DNA from: Fervidobacterium_A thailandense
GTDB lineage: Bacteria; Thermotogota; Thermotogae; Thermotogales; Fervidobacteriaceae
DNA: 64,000 nt
Reading direction: 5' to 3' (one strand)
Assembly (NCBI RefSeq): GCF_041505935.1
Contig: NZ_CP140110.1
Below the pieces are notes generated by a model. The model made no database searches. It was given only the letters and a program-made list of their open reading frames with translations, and was not told the DNA's origin. The position numbers were made by a program, and so were the translations under genes. Of this stretch, positions 1 through 7,900 are shown piece after piece. Within the stretch, counting starts at the first letter, position 1; the number at the start of each line of letters is the position of its first letter.

Positions 1-770
1 CGAAACACAGGAACTACTTTGTACTCGTACACGGTGACTTGTTTCCATCTCTTTCAGAGAGAAGTTCCCTTCCGACATTGGTTGCTAAGGATGCACTTAT
101 ACGTGGTACATTCAAAGTTTCCATCTCTTTCAGAGAGAAGTTCCCTTCCGACTATGATGAGGCCGTTCAATTAGTGCTTGAAAGGAGAGGCAGGTTTCCA
201 TCTCTTTCAGAGAGAAGTTCCCTTCCGACGCCTTAAGGGAGCTTGTCAAAGACCAAAACATGAATCTCAAGTTTCCATCTCTTTCAGAGAGAAGTTCCCT
301 TCCGACACACTTACATTTGACAGCCCCGCCGCCGGGGCTTTTTGTCGTTTCCATCTCTTTCAGAGAGAAGTTCCCTTCCGACCGTCGTGGGAAGTTTATT
401 TCGAGAGGTATTTGGAGTCTGGGTGTTTCCATCTCTTTCAGAGAGAAGTTCCCTTCCGACGTATCTGTGTCAAGAAAAATCAGTTTGTTGCCCCGGTTTC
501 GGGTTTCCATCTCTTTCAGAGAGAAGTTCCCTTCCGACATTCACGAATCAACTTGTTACTGTCACCGGTTACATTCGTGTTTCCATCTCTTTCAGAGAGA
601 AGTTCCCTTCCGACAACTCTCCTCTCTGTAGCTGTCGTAAGTGGGGTACATAACTTTGTTTCCATCTCTTTCAGAGAGAAGTTCCCTTCCGACAGCACAC
701 ATGGATACGTTGCCTGCGGAAGCAGGCGACGCTAGTTTCCATCTCTTTCAGAGAGAAGTTCCCTTCCGAC
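1..770 (-). CRISPR. CRISPR array 1 (left end outside window)
   Basis: Ten identical 36-bp repeats start at 41, 117, 194, 271, 347, 425, 503, 579, 658 and 735. They are separated by nine spacers of 40-43 bp. Bases 1-40 look like one more spacer, so the array probably continues to the left. Read on the minus strand the repeat starts GTCGGAAGGG and ends GATGGAAAC. The GAAAC end and the position of the shared leader sequence at 771 onward indicate transcription on the minus strand, with the leader-proximal spacer at 694-734. The spacer at 307-346 contains a GC-rich hairpin followed by a T run, and the spacer at 694-734 contains a perfect 6-bp hairpin. Open frames running through the array are repeat artefacts, not genes. 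Confidence 0.98.
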
Positions 771-1412
771 CCTTGCCTTCCAAAGTCCGCTTAAAAAGTT
801 GCAATCTGGAACGCGATTTTCCGAACCCCCAAAGTTAGCCATATAAAAATATGTTTGCACCTAGCTAACTATCACTCTAAACCACGTATTGACGCTGAGT
901 TTAGGTGGGTAAAAACCTTGTTACTCATCCTACAGCCTGAATCCTTAACTTTTGAACATTCGGAGCAATCTTAACATTATCGTAAAGTAGGTTCGGAAAA
1001 AATCGTCCGAAATCGAAAATCACGAATCGATGCGCTTTTTGGAATTTTGATTTTGTGAATCTGGACGGTTGAAGCATAAATACAACGATTAAGCACGATT
1101 TTATGTTATGGATTAGTTGCGAGAAATCGTGTGATGGGGATGTTTTACGAGTGATTGTGAAAAAGTGCTTTACACGATTTCGTGCGTTTTGGTATGTGTT
1201 GTTGAGTGTGCGCTGTTTGAATTATACCACAAAGTTGTTGATTTTTCCACACAAAAGTGCGGAAATTCTTGCTGGAGTCCGTCCCCACTGACCATAAACA
1301 ACGCTGGAACTGTCACACTGTAAACAAGCTTTGAAGATACTCGCAAAAGTATCCCCGAATTTTCTCATGGGAATAGGAGCAGTGGTTTTGACAACTCCGG
1401 TGCGGTTAAGGT
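771..1412. repeat. Inverted repeat, left copy (array 1 leader region)
   Basis: This stretch is the reverse complement of 14809-15450. I saw no difference over roughly the 500 bp nearest the array. A handful of G/A differences appear only near the inner end (about 1300-1412). It directly abuts the last repeat of array 1 and so contains the CRISPR leader. It is AT-rich, has no convincing gene, and holds several CACGATTT / AAATCGTG motifs (1094-1101, 1124-1131, 1173-1180). A 62-residue open frame at 1103-1291 is present in both copies but has no ribosome-binding site or family resemblance. Confidence 0.93.
1221..1249 (-). promoter_or_regulatory. Extended -10 promoter in leader of array 1
   Basis: On the minus strand a perfect TATAAT (1226-1221) is preceded by TGG, an extended -10 arrangement. 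A weak TGGAAA lies 17 bp upstream (1249-1244). The same element is present in the mirror copy near array 2. It faces the array but lies about 450 bp from the first repeat, so the pre-crRNA start could also be nearer the array. Confidence 0.5.
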
Positions 1413-1448
1413 TGTAAGCTAACACACCGCACGAAGAATCCTCGCACT

Positions 1449-1797
1449 TCAGCGCGGGAAGTAGGTCAAAGTACCAGCTGTATCAACATAGTAAGTTCCT
1501 GTCAAAGCTCCATGTTTTATTCTGAGCTCGGGAAACTGTTCGGCAAGTTTTTTAGCCGTAATGCCCTTGAAGAGGTTAACCAACTGTGCTGGCGAGAATT
1601 TTTGTGGGGCTGATATGAACATATTGACACGGCCCAGGTGGATAGACGAGGACAAAATCACTATATATTATGATCCTTAGCGATTTCGTGCAGCAGATTT
1701 TTTAAAAACATGACAGCAGTACTGGCGAGGATGCTACGTTTGCATTTTGGTATCCACACAAAATAGTAGTTTAGGTTATAGTGGGCTCGTCGTGTTT
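1449..1797 (-). pseudogene. Degenerate IS200/IS605-family TnpA transposase
   Basis: Translating the minus strand in two frames recovers a broken Y1 transposase. The N-terminal part reads RRAHYNLNYYFVWIPK at about 1785-1740 and runs into a stop near 1670. In another frame the C-terminal part includes MFISAPQKFSPAQLVNLFKG and ends near YYVDTAG, the region of the catalytic tyrosine in this family. The HUH histidines expected in a DHVHL-like motif are replaced (GRVNM), so the protein is inactive even apart from the frameshift. No tnpB is seen. The remnant sits between cas1 and the left inverted repeat and may mark past mobility of the island edge. Confidence 0.75.
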
Positions 1798-1820
1798 TTC
1801 GAGCGGCAAACAAGTTTCTG

Positions 1821-2819
1821 TCATGTTATCCGAAAAGGTTGATACTCCTCCTCTTCACCGAGTACAACTCTTGCATAGTGGCGAGCTTGTTTTTCAAAAA
1901 TCGTGCGTACATAATTTTCCTCTCCATCTAAATGGTATTTTAATTTCTGTCTCAGGAATTCTTCGAAATTTGAGATGTATTTTCTCATTCCATCCTTTGT
2001 GAAATAAACTATATCGTTTTCTCGTTTTTCAAAGTCCTCCGGCACAATTTTCTTCAAATTTATGAGATTCAGAACAAAAGAGTCTACAATAGGGTTCCTA
2101 AATTCTTCAACAAGGTCGAAAAGTAGTGCCTGCTTTGCTACGTCTATTGTGTGAAGATTCCCAAGGTATGGATCTAAACCAACTGCGTTCAGAGCAAGTA
2201 GCATTTCAACGTAGAGAAAGTAGTATCCCAAAGAAAGCATCGCGTTTACTTCATCTTTTGGAGGATGCGCGGTACGCTGTTGAAAGTTTAAGTTTTCCGA
2301 TTTAATACACTTTCTGAATCCTGCAAAATATATTTTCGATCCGAGACCTTCGTACCCTCTGACTTCATCTACATCTTTTGACTTTTCGACTTTTTCGATA
2401 GTTATTCTCAGTCCTGCACGCTCGTCACTCAGTGTTCCTTTAGGAAGTAGTTTGCTTTTTGCTGTGAGAAAGTCGTAGTAATTCATAAGCTTTCCTTTCA
2501 CTATTGATTTTGCCATTTTCAGCCGAAAATTCTGATCTAAGGAACGTTCGTATTGCTTTAGTCGTAGTAAAACGTTCCGATGTTCATCCGTATACAACTT
2601 GCCACGATACCGACCGTGTTGCGTCATGAATATGACCTCTATTTTGTTGTCTAAGCAGTAGTTGATCATGTTGGTTGTCATGGTTATGTTTCCCAGGAGA
2701 TTTATGCGTTCTATCTTTTTCAGTGGAACCTCGTCAAGAACTTTTTTGGCTTTGAGGACAACCATTCTTCCGTCTCTTTTAGCTAAAACGGCTCCTTGTT
2801 CCATGATGTATATTATCAT
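1821..2819 (-). CDS. cas1: CRISPR-associated endonuclease Cas1
   Basis: The 332-residue product is a full-length Cas1, the integrase that inserts new spacers as a complex with Cas2. Visible family features are an N-terminal beta-rich domain (about 1-80), the GYEGLGSKIYF segment with metal ligand Glu157, the HPPKDEVNAMLSLGY helix at about 185-199, GNLH with His223, and the FDLVEEFR segment at 234-241 that holds the last acidic ligand. It is not fused to a reverse transcriptase or primase. It is the last gene of the minus-strand operon, 33 bp after the Argonaute gene. The start is an ATG preceded by a GGTGGT-type ribosome-binding site. The similarity is to the Cas1 that accompanies Argonaute-containing CRISPR loci, but I cannot assign a subtype. 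Confidence 0.96.
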   Translation of the reverse strand: MIIYIMEQGAVLAKRDGRMVVLKAKKVLDEVPLKKIERINLLGNITMTTNMINYCLDNKIEVIFMTQHGRYRGKLYTDEHRNVLLRLKQYERSLDQNFRLKMAKSIVKGKLMNYYDFLTAKSKLLPKGTLSDERAGLRITIEKVEKSKDVDEVRGYEGLGSKIYFAGFRKCIKSENLNFQQRTAHPPKDEVNAMLSLGYYFLYVEMLLALNAVGLDPYLGNLHTIDVAKQALLFDLVEEFRNPIVDSFVLNLINLKKIVPEDFEKRENDIVYFTKDGMRKYISNFEEFLRQKLKYHLDGEENYVRTIFEKQARHYARVVLGEEEEYQPFRIT

Positions 2820-2852
2820 ACCACCACCTCTTCGAGATGATTTCAGTACTTG

Positions 2853-4775
2853 TCAGAAGAAGTAGGGAATGTAAAACTTCCATTCGCCCCCGAGGAGCGC
2901 AATTTTGTCGGTGATGTAAATGGGATAGGGTATACTCAGTGTCGTGTAAGGTGTTGGGTGGTATAAAATAGTTGCCTTGTAGACTGCTTTCATTATTTCT
3001 TCGTTACCCATGTCGGTGTTATTAACACGGATACGAATCTCAACTCCCTTTTGGTTGTGGTATGTCTTCGGAAAGTAGACACACATTTCGTTTGTAATTT
3101 TTATAACATGCTCTTGTAGGCTCGTCGGAGAATTAATAGCTGAGTTCTTTACAATCTCGACCAAGGCAATTTCACCCTTAAATCTTTTAAGGTCTTCTAC
3201 AATTCTTTCGATATCCTCAAGCCACGAACCATCGCGTATAATTATCACCCTCGCAGGGGATTCTCCGTAGCGTTCTTTGTATCTTTCAAAGATTCTCTGA
3301 AAATATTCGGTAATGATTTCTTCGCTGAATCTTTCGTTAAGCTGTAAGTTTCGCTTAGCACCGACGTATATAACTTTTCCAAGATAATCAACAGCGGAAA
3401 TAGCAAAATGGCTCTTTTTCGATATGTGATCGTGTGAAAGGTCAACACCAATAAACAGAGTGTTTGACGGGATATCAACGCTATACGGTAAAGCGTTCTC
3501 TGTGAAGTTCAATACCTTGTATGCAAAACTATTCATCACGTAGACTTGCTTGTTAACAAGGTTCTCTTTTAATATGGGCAGCAGCACAAAGTTCTGCGGG
3601 AAAGATGCGATAAGAGGAACAAGGTTACCGTAAAATTTATCGAGTACGATTATCGCATAGGTCCTACCTTTAACTTTTCTGAGCGCATCAGTATCAAGTG
3701 GTTTTAGTGTTTCGGGATCGTATAAGAAATAGGGTTGATGGGTGTTGGGATTTTCAACCAACTCTAACTTTTTGAAGTTAAGGCTGTTCAATGCTTTTGC
3801 AAGCAATTGTTCTTTGGCAAAGATGACTTTAAGGGTCGGGATAAGTTCTACAATTTGATTTTTGGAGGAAAAAAAGAGTGCGAGCTTTAGGCTCTCTTCT
3901 TTATTCATGAGAGGACCCAGTTTGAATATCTCGCTTACTTTATTTGATGTTCCACCGTGAAACTGGAACTCGTTTGAAGAGATGAGAACCTTTTCATTGG
4001 AAACTTCCAATGGCTTACTAAAGTCAACAACTTCGTGCAAAAAGTTCAAATCCGTTGGAATACGCTGGTAAAATTCTCTGATTTTTTGCTTATAGATGTG
4101 ATGTACTTCCTTAACGAAACATAGTCTCTCAGCCTCGATTGTTGAGAAGTTAAAGTAGTAGTTTTCAGGCATTTTGACTTCAACTTCTTTCCCGTTGACC
4201 AGTATTCTTAGCTTACCATCTTCTACCCCAACCAGCGGATACGACTTTCCGGTTTCGATGTTAACAACGTAGCTTCCGTTGATAGGTGAGTTTAGGACGG
4301 GATCCGATGATAGAAACAAGAACTTCGGATTGATTGAAACATAATGATTGCCCTCGATGTTGTACAGCTGGACTCTGTAGGAGACGTAGCAAGATACTCC
4401 TTCGTTGCTGGAAAGTTTGAACAGAGGTGCGAGTTTTACGTATTCCCTTCTGCGCTGCAGTTTGGTGTACCCGTTATCCTTGAAAAGCTTTGTAACGTAG
4501 GAGTAGAAGGTCTTAAAAAATGCACGCTCGTCGTTGTCGATTGAGTCCTCGCGGTCAAGTTTGTACTTGTAAACCTCCGGTGGTACGAGTTTCAAGTTAA
4601 CCTCTGGAATCTCCAGCCACACGAGATCCTTCGACGATTGGAATCTTATGTGATTTATTCTCGTTAAGTTACTTGCAAAGATCTCTGGATCCGCAGCAGG
4701 GTTGTAAAAGTAGATTCGTCGCACCTTCGGGGCTATCTTCAAGGGAAAAAGGTTCAGTATCAAAGTATTTGCCAT
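2853..4775 (-). CDS. ago: CRISPR-linked prokaryotic Argonaute (MpAgo-like)
   Basis: The 640-residue protein matches the length and organisation of the Marinitoga piezophila Argonaute, which uses 5'-hydroxyl guide RNA and lies beside cas1 and cas2. The PIWI domain occupies about 435-640. Candidate catalytic residues are Asp445 (FIGVDLSHDH), Glu481 (the glutamate finger, LNERFSEE), Asp515 (IIIRDGSW) and Asp623 (YPIYITDK). They fall one residue before the DEDN tetrad I recall for MpAgo, but the fourth position here is Asp, giving DEDD. The MID region (about 370-430) lacks an obvious YKQK-type 5'-phosphate pocket, which fits a 5'-OH guide (inference). As no other CRISPR effector is encoded nearby, this is the likely interference nuclease, acting in the cytoplasm with crRNA-derived guides. 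It lies 26 bp downstream of the radical-SAM gene in the same operon. Confidence 0.93.
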   Translation of the reverse strand: MANTLILNLFPLKIAPKVRRIYFYNPAADPEIFASNLTRINHIRFQSSKDLVWLEIPEVNLKLVPPEVYKYKLDREDSIDNDERAFFKTFYSYVTKLFKDNGYTKLQRRREYVKLAPLFKLSSNEGVSCYVSYRVQLYNIEGNHYVSINPKFLFLSSDPVLNSPINGSYVVNIETGKSYPLVGVEDGKLRILVNGKEVEVKMPENYYFNFSTIEAERLCFVKEVHHIYKQKIREFYQRIPTDLNFLHEVVDFSKPLEVSNEKVLISSNEFQFHGGTSNKVSEIFKLGPLMNKEESLKLALFFSSKNQIVELIPTLKVIFAKEQLLAKALNSLNFKKLELVENPNTHQPYFLYDPETLKPLDTDALRKVKGRTYAIIVLDKFYGNLVPLIASFPQNFVLLPILKENLVNKQVYVMNSFAYKVLNFTENALPYSVDIPSNTLFIGVDLSHDHISKKSHFAISAVDYLGKVIYVGAKRNLQLNERFSEEIITEYFQRIFERYKERYGESPARVIIIRDGSWLEDIERIVEDLKRFKGEIALVEIVKNSAINSPTSLQEHVIKITNEMCVYFPKTYHNQKGVEIRIRVNNTDMGNEEIMKAVYKATILYHPTPYTTLSIPYPIYITDKIALLGGEWKFYIPYFF

Positions 4776-4801
4776 ACTAAGATCCCCCCTTCTTACCTTC
4801 C

Positions 4802-5665
<864 letters not shown>

Positions 5666-5689
5666 TACACTCCCTCCTTACTAAGGTAT

Positions 5690-5971
5690 TCAACCGATGA
5701 TATAAAATTCGCTGTCGTAAAAACGACCTTTGTCAATACCGATCGTGACTATCCTATCACGCAAGTCTTTCTGAATCGGGTATATCCGCACCGTATCCTC
5801 GGAAAGCTTTATCTTCTTTTTGATACCCTTTATGAGTGAATTAAGTTGCTGCTCGTTGAGCTCTGTCTCAAAAACACTGTACTGAACTCGCACACCGTAA
5901 CTTTCGAGGTACTTTGCCAAACGCTGTCGCCGTTTGTCGTCTGTAATGTCATAGCTAATGACATACATCAT
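5690..5971 (-). CDS. cas2: CRISPR-associated protein Cas2
   Basis: The 93-residue product has the ferredoxin-like fold signature of Cas2: the MMYVISYDITDDKRR start with the conserved first-strand Asp, then RLAKYLESYGVRVQYSVFE, and the C-terminal VRIYPIQK. Cas2 forms the structural core of the Cas1-Cas2 spacer integrase. The start codon is one of two adjacent ATGs behind a GGGGGGAAAAGC ribosome-binding region. It lies 27 bp after the primase-polymerase gene and 24 bp before the viperin-like gene, within one minus-strand operon. Confidence 0.95.
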   Translation of the reverse strand: MMYVISYDITDDKRRQRLAKYLESYGVRVQYSVFETELNEQQLNSLIKGIKKKIKLSEDTVRIYPIQKDLRDRIVTIGIDKGRFYDSEFYIIG

Positions 5972-5998
5972 GCTTTTCCCCCCAGAATTAGTTGAACT

Positions 5999-7726
5999 TC
6001 AACAGAACTTGATTTCAATTTCACCGTTTTCTGACTTTCGTACAACAAAAGTATCGGTTCTAATTTCGTCGTTCATCTTGGAAGCGAGAAGTGCTTTCAA
6101 GTTCCGTATTTCAAGTTCTAAGGTCGCTTTTTCTTGCAACTTTTCTATTAGCTTTAGTGCCAAAGATTTCTCGTCTATGTACTGGAGGTATGCATCTGGT
6201 GATAAGTAATTTAACGGCGTGTTAAGAGGTTGGGTAAATTTACAAGTACATTTGGATAAATCCAGTGCCAAGTCTAAGGTTAAAACCTGTTTCTTTATCT
6301 CCTCGCAGGATATCGGAACTTCTCCAGACTGCGCTAACAGAGTCTTGAATCGTTCAGTAGAGTAATTTATCGTCTTTTTTAAAAGTCTTTCCAAAATTTC
6401 CGTACCGTTTGGCAGGTATTTAAAAGTTCTAACGAGTATCATCTCCTCAAAATCGTCGATGTAAGCAACCTTTTCGATTTTCTGGATGATTTGAGAAATG
6501 ACCGTGCAAGAACAAGCCGCAAGTAGCGTCGGGTTGTTTTCCTGGGCAATTCGACGACGAAGTTCTTTTTTCGTAATCTCGTCGATCTTCGGAGTACGCT
6601 TTGACCTACCACACATCTTTTCTGGAGAATTTTCCTGACCAGTTGGAGTTGACGATTTCTCCTGACTCCCACCTTGGTTATCCACCCCCGATTCGGTTGA
6701 GTACTCATGAAAAAGCTTCTTGAGCACGTCCGCACTGTTTTTACGAATCTGGAGCAGGAAATCCATTTGCTGTTCAATCTCTTCAAATTGTGGAGAAAGG
6801 AAAACACAGCGCTTTCCTGTTTTCCTGTGAACACCGAGAGGGGCTTTAATGAGATTTCCAAGTCCTCCGTTTGTTTGAGCCTGTTTTGGAAAAACCTCTA
6901 TCTTAACGTTCTCCGGTAAAGTTACCTGAGCAGCTATTTTTTCGAGCACAAGCTTAACTTTATACGCTGAAATCGGAGTCTCGAAAAACAACCAGATGTG
7001 GTAGCCTTTGTTTCCACTGAACTCCGGGTAAGCTATTAATCCTTCAATCTCAAGAGCCCTCAATAACTGCTTGGCAACCTCTTGGCAATCGTAAAGTACT
7101 TTCTCTACGATTCCGAGAGCTCCTTTTTTGACATCCACATCGAATGCTGCGAATCTGACGGTGTCATCGGAACGGAGAACGTAGATGCCAATCGTCTTTT
7201 TTCCCGTAAAGTGCTCGATCACATCGGCCTCTGTTAACGCTCGTCTAACAGGATAGTACCCACTTTCGGTTTGTATGGCAAAAACATCCTCTCTTCCTGC
7301 AAAGAGCTCCATGAACCTGCTCACGTAGCGCTGATTGGGTCTGAGAAAGTTTTGTTCGTTTTCAAGTTCCACAACTTTTCGCTTTTCTCCGAGCTTTCGG
7401 TAAATGACCAAAGCCTTCTCGTCCATACCAAGGTGCTCGTACACTTCCGCGAGCATTTGAAAGAGCTCTTTGTTGACGTAGCGATAGTTCAAAATGATCT
7501 TTTCGAGAACCTGCTTGGCTTTTTGAAATTCCTGAAATTCAAATAGCAATTTTGCGTATCTCATAAGGCTTCCATCTTCGATGGTGAGAGCGCCCTCACA
7601 AGCCTTGTACAACTCGAGAGCTTCCCTGAACTTGAAACTTTCTTCGAGTTCTATGGCTTTCTGCTTCAAGCTTTCTTCCTCGGTCATACCATTCCCCCTT
7701 TCCACTTCTGAGTAAACATCGAACAA
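5999..7726 (-). CDS. CRISPR-associated primase-polymerase with TPR N-terminus
   Basis: The N-terminal 120 residues form helical TPR-like pairs (for example FREALELYKACEGAL and EKALVIYRKLG). They are followed by an archaeo-eukaryotic primase domain. Catalytic acids are in FAAFDVDVKK (Asp196, Asp198), the nucleotide-binding histidine is in SGNKGYHIWLFF (His243), and a third acid is probably Glu277 in KIEVFPKQ. The C-terminal third has cysteine pairs (ACSC, CTCKF) that could bind metal. Such CAPP or PrimPol proteins are known in CRISPR adaptation loci of Marinitoga-type bacteria, where they may be fused to Cas1; here the two are separate. The TTG start at 7726 has a GGAGAGG site 5 bp upstream. 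An in-frame ATG at 7687 behind GGGGGA is an equally possible start (562 residues). It is the first gene of the cas operon. Confidence 0.85.
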   Translation of the reverse strand: MFDVYSEVERGNGMTEEESLKQKAIELEESFKFREALELYKACEGALTIEDGSLMRYAKLLFEFQEFQKAKQVLEKIILNYRYVNKELFQMLAEVYEHLGMDEKALVIYRKLGEKRKVVELENEQNFLRPNQRYVSRFMELFAGREDVFAIQTESGYYPVRRALTEADVIEHFTGKKTIGIYVLRSDDTVRFAAFDVDVKKGALGIVEKVLYDCQEVAKQLLRALEIEGLIAYPEFSGNKGYHIWLFFETPISAYKVKLVLEKIAAQVTLPENVKIEVFPKQAQTNGGLGNLIKAPLGVHRKTGKRCVFLSPQFEEIEQQMDFLLQIRKNSADVLKKLFHEYSTESGVDNQGGSQEKSSTPTGQENSPEKMCGRSKRTPKIDEITKKELRRRIAQENNPTLLAACSCTVISQIIQKIEKVAYIDDFEEMILVRTFKYLPNGTEILERLLKKTINYSTERFKTLLAQSGEVPISCEEIKKQVLTLDLALDLSKCTCKFTQPLNTPLNYLSPDAYLQYIDEKSLALKLIEKLQEKATLELEIRNLKALLASKMNDEIRTDTFVVRKSENGEIEIKFC

Positions 7727-7822
7727 ACATTCCTCTCCAAGTTATTTATGACAATTACCCCATTGCTAATGTGACAAACGTTTCAAACCCGATGGTTTTT
7801 TGGAAACTGGAGACATACGAAT

Positions 7823-7850
7823 TTTTAACGATTGCTAGCTGTGATATAAT
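7823..7850 (+). promoter_or_regulatory. Promoter of the single-chain RNA polymerase operon
   Basis: TATAAT at 7845-7850 is preceded by TGA, an extended -10 element, in the 174-bp gap between the divergent operons. The -35 region is only a T-rich TTTTAA at 7823-7828, 16 bp upstream. This is a vegetative sigma-70 type promoter, so the operon encoding the polymerase-like protein is probably transcribed by the host enzyme. I did not find an equally clear promoter for the opposite cas operon. Confidence 0.6.
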
Positions 7851-7900
7851 TTTGTAAGGGGATCACTCTTAAGAATGTTAGTCACAAGAGGAGGGATTAG

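Noticed and set aside
39..838. Several open reading frames in three frames across array 1, and similar ones across array 2 (15361-16692)
   Set aside because: They consist of translated CRISPR repeats (recurring FPSLSERSSLP, SISFREKFPSD or SEGNFSLKEMET) and spacers, not genes.
1103..1291. A 62-residue frame identical in both leader copies (also 14930-15118)
   Set aside because: Identity follows from the inverted repeat itself. There is no ribosome-binding site or family resemblance, and the leader location argues against coding.
771..1412. Search for a sigma-54 promoter (GG-N10-GC) in the leaders and in the 7727-7900 gap
   Set aside because: Candidate TTGC elements (for example 7832-7836) lack GG at the required distance. 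No convincing site was found by eye, so no dedicated promoter for the single-chain polymerase is claimed.
5690..7726. A Cas1-PrimPol or Cas1-reverse transcriptase fusion
   Set aside because: Cas1 is a separate normal-length gene at 1821-2819, and no reverse transcriptase motifs (YxDD) are seen in the operon.
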